Notes: generated by a model not told the origin, from the sequence alone. Counted from the first letter of the stretch, positions 9,089-22,051 are shown. The stretch is 64,000 nucleotides of DNA from Eremomyces bilateralis CBS 781.70 (GCF_010015585.1 NW_022985099.1:6403-70402); one strand, 5' to 3'. A program made the numbers and translations.

Positions 9089-12000
9089 CTGGCGTCTGGT
9101 TCTTCAAGCCGTCGACCACCTGGAAGCGTTGATATGTTTCCTAGTGTCAATTGTCAATCAGTTCGGCCTCGATCAGGACTAAGACGAAACAAGATTGTAC
9201 ATAGTATACCGGAGCATCGTGATAATTACCCAGTGATCGTCACCATTGCCCAAATAGGCAAGCTATATTCCAGAATCTAGATTAGTGCAGCGCCGATCTA
9301 TATGCTGCATAGCCAAGTGCATGGAAAAGTTCGAACGAGCCCGTGTTTTTCCCAAATTCGCTTCAGTCCGTCTCAGCCTCATCGCTCTCACGAATCCACG
9401 TTGCAGAACTGATCACCGCCGTGCATGCATAACTATATCCAATAGTCAGAAATCCCAGGTCGGGCAACCAGTCGGCAGGCGTGCGATCAGCCTTAGCTCA
9501 CGCAAACAAGAGGAAAAATATGGAAATACAGCTTTGCAGCAGGGATCATTGCTGATTCGCTGGGAGAGAAATGTTCTTCGCCCATTGCCCCATTCAGATG
9601 CAAACCGGATGTCTGCGGCGCCAGGGGTGCTAAATTGGTTCAGGTCTTCAGAACTTCATGACTCAGGAGGTTTCCTCAGCCATCGCTGATCATGACGCCT
9701 TTCACGGTTCACCAGCTCTTTATGATCGCCATCGCCTGTCGTTTGGTTTTTGGGATCGCCGTAGCCCACAGCTGACAGCCCATAGCAGATAGCATGCTTG
9801 ACTGCTCGTGCAGTTTCTGGAAATCAATAATCAAGAATCGCGTGTCGAACGCGATGGGGATTGGGATGGCGATGTGACAGGGGGTCCATGGTTAGCTTTT
9901 CTGATAATGTGGCTGTTCCTGATAGGGCAGGCCCTATTTGCGATTCATTCGAATATCAAGTCCGGGATGGTATTAGGCGTTGAGATGGTTTGTGACTTGT
10001 GGGTGAAGATGTGCAGCTTTTTGGAACCTCCATCGAGTGCTACATGTGTGATGTGATGGCTCAGGTATAGGGTCATTACTTATTTGGGCCAGGGACGCGT
10101 CTTGCCGTTGACTTACATAAGCTCAACAATTAACACCTTGACACCTTTGTCGCCTAATGACAATTGGTCGCGGAATTGGAACCGGGTCGTTTTCTGAACC
10201 AAATCATTGATGACGGCATCAATCTCCACCCTTCCTCTCAATCCCGCCCGCTAATCTAACGGCGGCTTATGGCGCCAATCTTGCGATTCCATCCTGGATC
10301 CCTTAATGAAATGAAGCGAGCGGTTTTCGAGCCGTTGCTGTAAATAACTTATGGACTATGGTGGATCTCGTGGAGTCGGGAATCAGGGGCCTGGACCGTC
10401 GCGAGGTCGATCAGCAGAACTCGAACGATTGATATGGGACGACTGGCCTGTCAGGCCGACGAGTGTCCGAATTATGCATATTCTAGAGCAACAGCTTTCA
10501 ATGTTGAACCATTGCATTCGGTACGGAGAGAGGGCCGAGAAGACTTGAATGGCAATGGACTCAACCTGGAAAAAAGCACCGGACCCAGATAGGAGAAAGT
10601 CTCGGCCCAACCGACCATCCTTGAGAATCACCAGTCCGATCCACCAAGCAAATCCTGTTTCTGTACGACCACACGCCATACGGTACCTTGGTCCTTGATA
10701 GACTAGAGATAGACTGGAGATAGGTAACTTAGGTTAATCACCTCCCCAACTACCCGTAGCACCACCTCGAAAAGCCCACCCCCTCGTCCGACCACCGTAG
10801 CACAATATCCACGATGCCGCAATATTTTTCCCTGCCTGTCGGACCCGGATGCGTGGTCTCAAGATCGCACAACAACAACCACCGTCTGCATGGTTCTTGA
10901 ACCTTGCGCAACGGAAATTGCACTCCGGCGAACCTCGTCCAATTCTCCGTCCAAAAGTTGCCAGTTCCAATAAGAGTGAAATCCAAACCCACCGCATGTT
11001 TTGGTGACCGACGCGAACGCGCTTGAGGGTCCTCCCCCACCGTTGAGCGGAGGACGGGACGGGGAGATGCTCGAGTCCGGAGTCACCTTCTGATCGGGAT
11101 GGGAGCATGCAAGAACGTGTTCGTGGGAGCCTGGGAGGGCGACGCGGAATCGGTGCGAAGAACGCAATCAGCTCGCCGGAAGACTTGCAGTCGTCGCCCA
11201 ATGCCTAAACCATCGAAACGTCGTGCCACGGCGTTAGAAAAGCGACGCATATCCCCCCTGAATTCTGATAAACATCCAGAGAAAGTAGCAACCGAGTCAA
11301 GCAACATCTGCCCAGCGTCTCGGCATTATTTACAACAACTCCTTTATTCTCGGCACCGATTCTGATGTGTTTCGAAACGCTCCGCAACGACCGACTCCCC
11401 TGCTCGTCGCGAACGCGACATGCCAGGATTTCGTGGACGCCTTGGAAGTTGGAACCCCCCCGGCTCGTGGTGCCTGTGCCTGCACGAAGGAGAGGATTCC
11501 TGGCCCCGATGATTGGGTCGGGCAGCAGAGGTGAGAGGATGCCGTGGGACGGGGGATCCCGGTGGTTAGGCGAGGCGGAGCAGGATCCACTGCGCGGGCG
11601 CCAACACGTCACTGATGGGTGGTGGTGCTGGGGTTGGGAGAATTCAAAGGTTCGATTTTGATATTGATGGGGGAAAGGAGAGGTTGATATCATTGTTCCT
11701 TTCTCTTTTTGTCATTGGGTATACGGAAGACGTGATAGGAAATCAGCCATTTTCGACACGGAAGTATAAGCGTTTGTTTCAGAGATGCGGAGTGGACATG
11801 TGGTGTGATGATTGATGGATATTGGCTCATATTGCACTTTGCAGCCCCTGACCAGAGGCTCTATATCAACGAGCATGGTTTACGTGTGTGTTGAGCACTT
11901 GAGCAGTAGCATAGAAGTCAACGGACCGTATAGAGTCTTCCAAGGAAGCTTGTTCCAGTCACCCTTCCAGAAGTTTCGTATACAACACTTCCTCTTGATC

Positions 12001-13559
12001 CTCCGTCTCCAACTCCCACCACTTTGGATCTCACTATCGGGGTCTAGACCACTCCGTCCAGAATGCTTGGATGGTATAATTATCTCGCTGCATCCGCTGG
12101 GTCTGTGGATTGTTGCAAAGTAGTTCCTTCGAATGCCGTGTAAGGGAGAAGACAGCACGAAGCCACGGCTGCCCGCAGCATCGACCGGCTTGTTGAGGCT
12201 ATGACACAAGTGCTCTCCCATCGTCGTGGTGGTAGAAGATATAAACGTAGGAAGAATGGAGATATCAGCTAGATTGAGGATATCCGGATATTCCATTGCC
12301 AGCCCGAGTCGAGAGTGACCTGGCGACTGACCAGCATAGGAAGGAGCAGTATCAGACTGCGATCTGTCTCAACTGGATATCTCGAGTTTGATATCGGTCC
12401 TGATTTAACGTATTATCCGAAAACCGTATCGCGAGCCTCAAGGAGTCGCAGTCACGAGCAGATTATACGAAATTCCTCCCTCCATGAGATCTCCACCACA
12501 TATCAACTCCGTGGGCACTTTTCCGACGCATTTGGTCTTTGCATGTCTCATCCGCACCGTTCACCAAACCATCGAATGCCCTAGTACAAACGTGCCTTAA
12601 CGTTGGGACAGTAACCGCACAGCCACGAACCCATTCCCGCTAGATGATCTATACATCATCAATAATCGGATATCGCAAGGGTCAACGTCAGTGGCAGAAA
12701 TCAGTGTTTGGGGGCAGCCGTTCGCAGGGTTCTTCGGTCCACGTAAACTCCACCATCGCCCACGGCCCACGAAAGCCCTTTCTCCCGTTTCACCCCAACC
12801 TTTTCCCATCCCAATCCTCTCCACTCTAACGGCGGACTCCAGGAGACCAGGATCAAACCAGTGACCACTGATCAGAATTCAGAAAGCAGCGAGACGCCAA
12901 GGAGTGGCTTCCTGGCCCAGTCTCCTCGCGTTCCTTGCGGTGCTGCGGCTGTTTTTAAGAGCGGGATAACCACCACGAAACAAAAAAAGTGGTCACCGTT
13001 GTGTATTACGGACTTCTCCTTCCGACTATCGCAATCAATATTAATCTTCTGATCGGATGGTCGGTCTCGGTTCATTCATTTCCTCTCGTTCTGGGCCTGC
13101 TTCCATCCCCATTCACCTCCAATAATCCAATCTCCAACAGCCATACCGCAGTCCGTCCCTCGTTTTTCGGCTGCCGGTATCGAATTCACCTCTTCCGGCC
13201 ATTCGCTATTTTTCTAGACCATCACAGAAACGATAAGTGATAACCAAGTGGTTGTTGCACCTCCCACCCAACGACACGGGCGTCGCCTGCTGACTTGCAT
13301 CGGCAAAATCGCGATCGCTGCGCCTGGTGGCGGGTGGTTGGTGCTTGAGCCTGGAATTGGTTGAATGGAGCAGAGAACAGTGCAACTTTTCACCCCCTTC
13401 CGCTTTCTCCATCCGGCCCGTTGATTCACCTTTTTTGGCCCGTGGCTCCTGCGACGAAGCTCTAGCCAGTTAATTCATCTGGAAACCGTCTGGACTTGAA
13501 TCTTTTCGATGGGATTCAAGTTTTGGTGGTGACTACATTGCATCTGATTCTCTGCACAT

Positions 13560-14479
13560 CTCTGCAATTTGTATAGAACAGCAACCATTACACCACCAGA
13601 CACTACTCCTGTTGCATCTTCCGCCACCCCGTCTTATCGTCCTTCGATCCAATCGCGATCGTTGGTTCCTGGGGCCCCCAACCGAAATCAGGACCTTTCA
13701 AGATACAGGGCCTGCTTGCTCTCCACTTCCTCCAGGAACAAGCCGAACCTCCGCACCCCTCTACGTACGACAACTCACTTTCTCTCGAGCTATTCCTCTT
13801 GCTCATCCCTCGCAGTCGTCCTACCACAGGATCACTCTCATTTCTTGCCAACTGAGAGGTTGACTTTTCACCCATCGTGCTGCCTAAAAAAGTTCCCGTC
13901 GTTGAAGATCATCCAACCTCACTTTCGTTCCATCCAATCCACGGTCGCACCCACAACCGTTCCTTCGTTGCACCTGAACCAACGGCTGCACCTGCACTCG
14001 ACCTGTTCCCAAGTACCCTTAATTTCGGAACCTCTCAACATTCAACTGGGCTTGACGCCGACGTCTTTCACCACGCACTACGACGCCGACTTGCTGCACG
14101 CCAACACCTCCCTGCCGAACCGGGGCACTATCGCCAACCATTGAACGCCAGATCTTCCAATACTTGGACCGCAAATCCTTTTTGCTCGACGCTCGCCGGA
14201 GCGTCATTGTCAGACGTCCTCGCCTGGCATGGCTCCGTCCAATACGCCTCCGCAACTGCGAGTTCTCGTCGGTAAGTGATTGACAGACTTTCGACGCATT
14301 CCATGGCCCTTTTCACCTCTCGACACCTTCGAAACTTCTGCCTAGTCCCGACCGGAAATGGCGCATTAGAATAGAAAGTCGAGGACACCCAATTCACTAT
14401 CAATTCGGCGTTCCTGTTTTCCTTGTTGTCCTTCGTTTCCCTTCGTTTCCCTTCGATCGCTTCACCGTGGCCTGGCAAG
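13560..14479 (+). promoter_or_regulatory. Pyrimidine-rich leader of the ApbA-like gene
   Basis: The sense strand is strongly C/T-rich with many CCTT, TTCC and CACC blocks right up to the ATG at 14480. Such CT-rich tracts are typical of fungal core promoters and 5' UTRs. An apparent open frame through it (13569-14144) is rich in Ser/Pro/Thr only because of the base composition, so I do not call it coding. Confidence 0.4.
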
Positions 14480-16976
14480 ATGGAAGAAGACCTGCTAATC
14501 AAAGTTTGTATAGTGGGAGGGAATGCGTTGTCAGCCTTTCTATCATGGCGTCTCCAAGCTACCCAGATGTGCGATGTCACTCTCGTCTGGAAGAACCAGT
14601 ACGAAACCGTCCAACAATATGGCGTGTCATTCAAGTATGTGCTGGCTCACCACCGTCGATGTTATACCGCTAATTGATTGCCAGGTCACCGGTGTTCGGA
14701 AATGAACGGTTCAAACCGTATGCAGGTAAGATGCCAGCGACACAACAACTCTCAATTCAATGCTAACTGCTCTATAGTGGTATCGTCCACAGCCGAAGCC
14801 GCCGCACGAGGATCACAATTCGATTATGTCCTCCTTTGCGTGAAAGCCCTCCCCGACCACTACGACATCTCCGAAGTTATCGCACCCGTCGTTTCCGTCC
14901 AACACACCTGCATCCTCGTCAATACTACACACGCACTCGGCATCGAGACATACTTGGAACAACGGTTCCCGATGAATGTCGTCCTTTCGCTAGTATCCGC
15001 CGCCGAGATCGTCCAACTCGGTCCTTCCGAATTCGAACACAAATCGGCTACAGACCTCTGGGTTGGCGCAGCCAACAGGAACCCGAAGATCCCTGCGGCC
15101 ATCCAGACCGACATGGCTGCGGCTATTGCTATGACGCTCACGTCCGGGAAGGTCAACTGTAAAACGTCACCGAATATCCGACAACAACAGTTTGAGACGA
15201 TGATGGGGTAAGCTTTCCCAGTCCCCTCACTGGGCATCGATTGAATGTAGCTAATGACGGCATAGTCCCGTCGCTTTCCACCCGGCCAGCGTCATCTTCG
15301 AAAACACCAATTACGGCGAGTTAATGGAACAGCCCGGCGTCCGAGCGATCATCGAAGGCGTTCTCGACGAACTCATCGCCGTTGCTGAAGCAAAAGGTTG
15401 CCAGTTTCCCGCCGGCTACCGCCATGAAATCATCCAAACAATGACCCAGAAGAATATAGAGGCCAACCAGAACAGCATTATGTACCTGGACTTCAAAGAC
15501 GGACGACCAATGGAAGTGGAGACGTATCTTGGAGCTCCGATCAGGCTAGCCCAGGAAGTCGACGTCAAGGTTCCTCGGGTTGAAACGCTGTATGGAGTCA
15601 TGTACGACCTCAACATCAAGAATCAAGCAAGACACAAGGAAGGTCCTCCGGCTGGACCTGCTGCCACAGCGACTCCTGGATCTCCCGGATCTATCCACCC
15701 TCCTCGGATTTCCTCTCACGGTGCACAACACATGAACGGCGGTCCACCATCCGCCATGATGAGTGCCATGCGAGGCGGAAGAGGCCGGCCTCCCATGAGC
15801 GGTCCTCCAGGCATGCGAAGAGGTGGTCCGATGAACGGATACGGACCTGGCCCACGTATGTCAAATGGCAATTACGGACCCGGTCCACAACTCTCAAGGC
15901 GGCCCTCTTTTGAGGACAGCAATTTGGATGAGTTTTCACATGTGGTCATGTACGACAACCTCCCTGAAGGCGGACTTCCTGATGGCGAGGCCAATGGACA
16001 CCATCCGAATGACATGGTTCTCCGCGAGCGGGAATTGGCACTGCGACAACGAGAGTTAGCTCTTCGTGAGGCGGAAATGAACATGCGAAGACACCGACCC
16101 GGTCCGCGGAGACCACCACCTCCGGCTTCCATAAACGGCGCAATATACGATGATGAAGAGGACGACGATTTTATCGACGGGCCGACGCGGCCGATGATGA
16201 ATCCTAATCAGGACTTGGATATGGTGAGTATCACATCGAATCGTAACAGGAAGTCCGCAAGCCAGGGAAACATGAGAGGTATGGATCCACGCCAACGAGG
16301 AGGCTCCCGGATGGGATTCCGGCCTCCCTTTGGCAAGAACCGCACCAGTGCCACGATCATGGACCAGATGCCGAATCCGCGCGATGCGATCCTCGACAGC
16401 TCCCTCCTCGGCATCTCCAGCAACCGATACGGCGACACCGACCGTTCCGTCCGGATGCAGCACCATCAATCCTCCCGAGCAAACTCCATGACCACCCCGA
16501 GCCTATACCATTACCCCGACCACATGCCGCGACCGCCGATGCACCCCAACTCCAGCATGCGGCGATCCAGCCAATCCCCCGGCAACCCTCTCGCGCCCCC
16601 TTCCTTCGGTCCCCGCCCCGGCGGGCGTCCCTCTCCTCCCCACGGCTACACCGGCGGCCCACCTCACGGCGGCATGCCCGGCGCCCCACGCGGCGGGCGG
16701 CCCTCCCCCCCGAACATGCAGCAACCAGTGCCGCGCCATCCACCGGGCCACGGCAACGCGGTGGCGCCGGATCAGGTGGAACAACAAGCTGGGGTGAGCA
16801 CGACCCTTTACCCTCCCAAGCACGGCCCACAAGTGCGCAGTCTGACAGGCAGTGCGAGCGGTAGCGGGGAGAGTGGTGACAGCGGCGACGCGTCGGTCAA
16901 TAGCAGCTCGAGCAGCTTGGCGCACCATCAAGGCGGGAAGCACCTCCCGAGGCCGCCGCCCGTTCCGATGAAGTAG
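14480..16976 (+). CDS. Ketopantoate reductase (ApbA/PanE)-like protein with disordered tail
   Basis: Four exons, 14480-14634, 14685-14725, 14778-15207 and 15266-16976, give 778 aa; all three introns (50-58 nt) have CTAAT/CTAAC branch points. Residues 1-200 look like a Rossmann domain (IKVCIVGGNALSAFLSWRL, then FDYVLLCVKALP and VNTTHALG), and about 205-325 resemble the helical ApbA C-terminal domain. S. pombe Mug72 belongs to the same broad family. The usual GxGxxG is replaced by GGNALSAF, and I cannot see the catalytic Lys/Asn pattern of true ketopantoate reductases, so enzyme activity is doubtful. Residues 330-778 are a Pro/Gly/Arg/Ser-rich disordered extension holding one charged heptad-like segment (RERELALRQRELALREAEM, about 460-480). 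A scaffold or regulatory role for a pseudo-enzyme is an inference. Confidence 0.75.
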
Positions 16977-19397
16977 AGGGTGAAGCCATTTCCTCACGCA
17001 GAGAGGGTCTCTCGAGCGGGTTTTCATGCGACCGGAAGCGGATCGAGCGAACGGATATTTTGGACCGTTCCTTGAAATGGTGCCGCGTCCCTGCGCTGCG
17101 TTTACGATATCCACCGACGACGACGATCAAAAAAGTTTTCTTCTTCGGCATTTCTCTTTATCGGGCTTCATTTAACTCGGAATTTGGTCCTGGGACGCCT
17201 CCCTGATTGGCATCATGTGCTGATGCAGACCGATCATCCCCGCACAGTGCATGTCGGGCTTCTTTAATTCTTAATCCACAACCCCCCTACACCACACCAC
17301 CCCACGACTCATCCAGCTCTCTCCTTTCTCGGCGTCATGACACCACCTACATAACGAATGGGATCTTTTCCTTTTTTGCGGAAACGGCGGCGGGGACGCA
17401 TTGCACGGATCTGGATCGCGGACACGATCCACCGCCACCATCCTTCGCGGCTTTAATGAAAACAACTATAGACTTTTTTCTCCTTCTCTTATGTGGAAAG
17501 CATGCGGTTGATTTTTCTCTCCCTCCCTTTTCGTTGCGTCGACGCGAGACATCACATGCGCGGACACGCATACGGTTTCGAACGTCGAGGCGTGGATCGC
17601 ATCTTTTGGGGCTTTCTGAGGAAGGGCACCAGGCAGTTGGATGCGGACCGATGCCACGGCAATCCCCTAATCCACAATCCCCTAATCCACAATCCCCTAA
17701 TCCATGATCCCCTCATCCCACTCGATTCTCCGATCGTCGACACCTGGCGACGTTTCCCGACACCCACCGAGGGATTCCTTGCCTTCGAGATGTATTTTAG
17801 GATTCACACACATTGCTACGGAGTATCTGTCCGTTGGTTTCTCCACCGTCGTGGTTCCTTGTCTTTGACGCTCCCTCACTCTTCTATCTCACCGACCACC
17901 ACCGAACGAGAACCGCACCGATCTCAGCCCACAGCCCCCTCCGAATCCATGTTTTTGCCTCTCCTCGTCCCGGCCGAGCGTGCGGTTTAATTTATTGGTA
18001 CTGGTGTGGTGTTGCTCGGATCGGTATGGAACTGAGGATCTTTGGCGAATCGGATGGGGAGGAAATCACCCTTCTCACACACACACTTCTTCTTCTCTCA
18101 CACACCGTATACATAGACACGGGATTCTGCGAGGATGGCACACGCACGCGGCGAAAATGGTCTGCGAGAGATGCGTGGAAAAGCGGCATTTATTGGAGGA
18201 GGGGATAGACGATCCCTGAAATGGGGCCGATGATGGATGGATTGCGCCTGGCATCAGTTGACTCCAGAAACGAAGAGGGAGTGGAGGAGTTGAGTGTACA
18301 ATGAACGGAAGGCGACGCAAATGCATACAAATATATATACCGGTATCAATCACGGCAACGGGAGCGTAATGGCATGAGTTCTTTCTTTTCTGGCATGCGT
18401 ATGATGCGTTCTTGGTCGCTCTGGGACTCGATGTCGACGTTGATATTAGGGGAATACCTCTTGAAGTTCGGTACCGTATCTCTCTGCCTGATATCCGGAT
18501 GATTTCTGTCCCTATGCACCACCGTATAGAGGGTCAGTAAGGTAATACATTATGTTGGTCCATCTGAACGCCACGGATGTGTGTCTTCCAATCAGCCAGT
18601 GCGACTCGTAGTAACCCCCAGACGTCATCCGTCGCAGCTCTCTAATTTCCGTGGGCCACCTGCAGAACCCAGCGTCATTCCAACTTATGCTATTTTCAAT
18701 TGCGGGGAAATATAGCAGATAGGCGTATTAATCCGATCAGACCATTCTATTTACTAGTGTATTCGTGTTGATTCTCGCTGGAATTGGCAGTTCAGAGTTG
18801 GCTCCACTCGACTACCACCTAACCTCCACCCACCTCAGGCTGAATTCAGTTTATTCCTCCGTTCCACCTCCCTCCGATACTACCTTACTTCCACTAAGAT
18901 CGTGAGCAATTCCAGCGTCAACCCTGGCGTCCCTACCTCTCGGCCTCGAACCACAACCTCTCATCCCTTCAACCGACAATCTCCACCTAAGCAGCGCGCT
19001 CTCCACGATCACAACGACCGCAGAACCCCGCACCGCGAAGAGCAGGAAATTCCGACTCCAGGTCGGCGCGTCTTTGCCTTTCGGACACCCCAGGCAGCTT
19101 CTCTCCATCGCCGTCGTTGTTCTTTTAGTAGCCGCGCATCTTCTCCTACCGCTATTCAGGTTCAGCGAAGAAAGAGCCCGGGACGCGGAGGTGCTGACAC
19201 GGCAGTTTGAGTCGGCGGACGGAGGATCCGGGAGTCGTTGCCAGAGGGAAAGAGGCGTGGGGTTATTACGCGAGATAGCGATCCCTGTTGGGGACTACAG
19301 TTCTGATATCGAGGGATCGTGTCCGAATTCCGGAGATCGAGAGACGGAGCATACGTGCAGTTACAAAGCAAGTGACAGACGATCGGAAGAAGCGAAT
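16977..19397. other. Intergenic region before glucokinase; no gene seen
   Basis: About 2.4 kb without a supported gene. It contains a 15-bp tandem repeat at 17661-17720, CA- and CT-rich runs near 18080-18110, and presumably the long promoter and 5' UTR of the glucokinase gene. An open frame at 17207-17707 and others here lack protein-like composition. Confidence 0.45.
17661..17720 (+). repeat. 15-bp tandem repeat, four units, each with CCCCT
   Basis: The unit AATCCCCTAATCCAC occurs at 17661 and 17676, a near copy at 17691, and a diverged fourth copy at 17706. Every unit keeps CCCCT, the complement of the AGGGG stress-response element bound by Msn2/Msn4-type zinc fingers. Four sites on a 15-base spacing could be a regulatory array for the gene on either side, or simply a minisatellite. 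Confidence 0.7.
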
Positions 19398-21027
19398 ATG
19401 TCGTTGGCAGAGGCAGCGAAGCGGGTGGCGGCGGAGTTCGAGTACCCGGCGGTGGAGGTGAATCGAGGGGTTAAGGAGTTTCTGAAGGAAATGGGTGAGT
19501 CTTAGTGTCCGTTCTACCCACTATGGGTGGCTCAGTACAATCCGAGGGAAGATAGGCAGGGCTAATAGGTTCTACAGAGGAGGGATTGGAGAAAGATGGC
19601 ACGAGCCTGAGCCAGATCCCGACATATGTCACTGCGGTCCCCGATGGCACTGAAAAGGTATGATCAACATCCGTCAGCCTACACGAAGAATCTACTGATC
19701 TCCACAGGGCCTGTACATGGCCGTCGACCTCGGCGGCACCAACTTCCGCGTCTGCTCGATCCGCCTCCACGGCAACAGCACCTTCTCCCTCACGCAATCC
19801 AAGATCCCCATCCCCCAATCCCTCATGACCGCCCCCGCCGCACACGACCTCTTCGCCTTCCTCGCCCAGCAGATCGGCCTCTTCCTCGAAGAACACCACG
19901 GCGAGCACTACGAAGGCGTCCGCAGCTGCAAATCTGCATCCGGCGCCCCCGGCTACAAGAACGAGGAGATCTTCAACCTGGGGTTCACGTTTAGCTTCCC
20001 CGTGCAGCAGAGTGGGATCAACCGCGGCACGCTCATCCGCTGGACCAAAGGCTTCGACATCCCCGACGCGATTGGGAAGGATGTGTGTAAGCTGCTGCAG
20101 GACGAGATCGACGCGCTGCACCTCCCCGTGCGGGTGGCGGCGCTAGTGAACGACACGGTGGGCACGTTGATGGCGCGGTCGTACACGGCGCCAGGGAAGA
20201 CGACAACGTTGCTGGGGTCGATCTTTGGCACGGGGACGAACGGCGCGTACGTCGAGCGACTAGACGCGGTGAAGAAGCTCGTGGCAAAGAAGGACACATC
20301 CGGTTATGATCCGTCGACGGGGCTCATGATCGTCAACACCGAGTGGGGCTCCTTCGACAACGCGCTCACTGTCCTCCCCGACACGCCGTACGACCGCGCA
20401 CTCGACGCCGGGTCGGTGAACCCGGGGATTCAAATGTTCGAGAAGCGCGTCTCGGGGATGTTCCTCGGGGAGATCCTCCGCCGGGCACTAGTGGCGATGA
20501 TCGCGGACCCGGAGGTGGCGCTATTCGCCTCCGCGCACTCGGGCACTAATGAGCTATCCAGCACAACGAGCATCTACAAGGGGAGCAAGCTGCTCGAGAC
20601 GTGGGGGGTCGGGTCGGACTTTTTGAGTGTGTGCCAGACGGACGATAGCGCGGGGCATGGGTCGATTCGGCAGACGCTCGTGAATCAGTATGGGCTCCAT
20701 GCGCCGAGCGCCGGGGACGCGGCGGCGGTGAAGACGGTGGCGGCGGCGGTGGGGCGGCGGGCGGCGCGGTTGGCGGCGGTGGCAATCGCGGGGGTGGTGT
20801 TAAAGTCGGGGCGGTTGGAGGGAACGGACGAGATCGACGTTGGGGTGGATGGGAGCTTGGTGGAGTTCTATCCTGGGTTCGTGGAGGAGATTCGAGCGGC
20901 TTTGGATGAGGTGGAGGGGGTGGGGGAGGAGGGGGAGAGGCGGATACGGATTGGGATTGCGAAGGATGGGAGTGGGGTGGGGGCGGCGTTGATTGCTTTG
21001 GTGGCGGGACGGTTGGGGGAGAGTTGA
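19398..21027 (+). CDS. glkA: Glucokinase (hexokinase family)
   Basis: Three exons, 19398-19494, 19578-19657 and 19708-21027, give 498 aa, the normal length of fungal glucokinase. It phosphorylates glucose with ATP to glucose-6-phosphate in the cytosol, the entry step of glycolysis. The phosphate-1 motif is LGGTNFRV (about 67-74), the sugar-binding segment LIRWTKGFDIP starts near 168, NDTVGTLM near 207 carries the catalytic Asp, and the adenosine-site motifs GTGTNGAY and NTEWGSFDN follow. LIRWTKGF and the sequence before it suit glucokinase rather than hexokinase PI/PII. The first two exons supply the N-terminal helix; the first intron is 83 nt, the second 50 nt. The final exon is very GC-rich. 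Confidence 0.9.
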
Positions 21028-21196
21028 GGTGAGGGTGGTATGTGATATGATGAGAGTCGGGTATGAGGAACTAAGACAACGGCAACGCTTATCATTGTAT
21101 GCTTATTTGGTTTAACCATTCTGGTTGGATATTCATCCTTTTCGTCCATGTCATCTAAATCACCCCATGCAGTGGATTCCCACTGATATATCCCCC

Positions 21197-22051
21197 CTAA
21201 CATCCACATTCCCTCCCCTCCACCTTCTCCCTACCCCCTACCCCCCTCACCAAATCTCCCGGGCCCACTCCCCTCCGCACCACCACCGCCCCCTTCGGCC
21301 TCAGCCGCTGATAATACCCTTCCTCTCTCCCCACGACCTTAAACCCCCGCTTCGCATACCACGCCAGTCCCTCCTCGTTCGCCTCCCACACATGGGCGCG
21401 GATCGCGGCCACCCGCTGCTTCCTCTCTACTAGGGACGACGGCAGCGCCACCGCGGCGCGCAGCGCGGCGTCGAGGAGGTGCGTGGCGAGGCCGTGATGG
21501 CGGAAGGGGGAGAGGACGCCGATGGTGGAGATGTAGAGGATGAGGTCTTGGGGGGTTTGGGGGGTCGAGGAGGGTGGGCTGCCGGGCAGGAGTTTACAGC
21601 GGATGGCGCCAACCATGCGAGGTTTGGAGGGGGTAGTGGAGGTGTTGCGGGACTTGGGAGGGTCGTGCCAGAGGACGGCGAAGGAGAGGCGGCTGATGAG
21701 GGGGTCGGTGATGGTTTCTTCGTAGGTGGTGTTGGAGTAGGGGATGGGGAGGAGAAGAGAGTTCAGTCGCTTATATTGCTGCAGGAGGTCGCGGGTGAGA
21801 GGGACGAGAGAGGCAGTCTCCGGGAGTCGCTGGCTGGGTTTCAGGACCAGTGAGCCCGTCAGGCGGTCGGGGATATCCCCGGCCTCATTTTTAAGGCTAT
21901 CGGACTCTTCCTCGCTGTTTCCAGGCTTTGGAAGTGGTTCGAGAGGGATCGCGGGGTCATCTTGAGGGACTCGGGGGAGGGCGCTGGTGGGTGGAGGCTC
22001 GGAGACGGTTGGGGGCTTCCGGAGCCATGTGGAGAGGGACGTCTGGCGCAT
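21197..22051 (-). CDS. Naa50-like N-terminal acetyltransferase (GNAT fold)
   Basis: A single exon gives 284 aa. The GNAT core covers about residues 75-255: LTRDLLQQYKRLNSLLLPIPY aligns with the Naa50 substrate-loop region (KRLNxxxFPVxY), YISTIGVLSPFRHHGLATHL is the acetyl-CoA-binding strand and R/Q-x-x-G/A loop, and EEGLAWYAKRGFKVVGREEGYY is the conserved end with the YY-x-R-L close. Naa50 acetylates Met-starting N-termini and works with the NatA complex on ribosomes; whether this protein does so is by homology only. The first 70 residues are a Pro/Ser-rich extension. A Ser/Pro insertion interrupts the core near 130-160. The gene converges on glucokinase with 169 bases between stops. Confidence 0.75.
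   Translation of the reverse strand: MRQTSLSTWLRKPPTVSEPPPTSALPRVPQDDPAIPLEPLPKPGNSEEESDSLKNEAGDIPDRLTGSLVLKPSQRLPETASLVPLTRDLLQQYKRLNSLLLPIPYSNTTYEETITDPLISRLSFAVLWHDPPKSRNTSTTPSKPRMVGAIRCKLLPGSPPSSTPQTPQDLILYISTIGVLSPFRHHGLATHLLDAALRAAVALPSSLVERKQRVAAIRAHVWEANEEGLAWYAKRGFKVVGREEGYYQRLRPKGAVVVRRGVGPGDLVRGVGGREKVEGRECGC

Larger units (their letters stand above)
8914..14479. other. 5.5-kb gene-poor region
   Basis: No convincing gene is present. Open frames such as 10734-11201 and 11205-11693 (both minus) have low-complexity, Arg/Ser/Pro-rich translations, no recognisable motif and competing frames on both strands. The left end carries a partial duplication (8945-9088); the right end is a CT-rich leader. 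A non-coding RNA or a fast-evolving small gene cannot be excluded. Confidence 0.45.

Noticed and set aside
9285-9689. 134-codon plus frame
   Set aside because: It begins in a TTG-type start region, has no motif, and its composition is random-like.
10734-11693. Two 155-162 codon minus-strand frames
   Set aside because: Translations are Arg/Ser/Gly-rich with no motif, and plus-strand frames overlap them; no splice signals extend them.
13569-14275. 191- and 132-codon plus-strand frames before the ApbA-like gene
   Set aside because: They arise from the CT-rich leader (Pro/Ser/Thr bias), overlap each other in different frames and lead into the real start at 14480.
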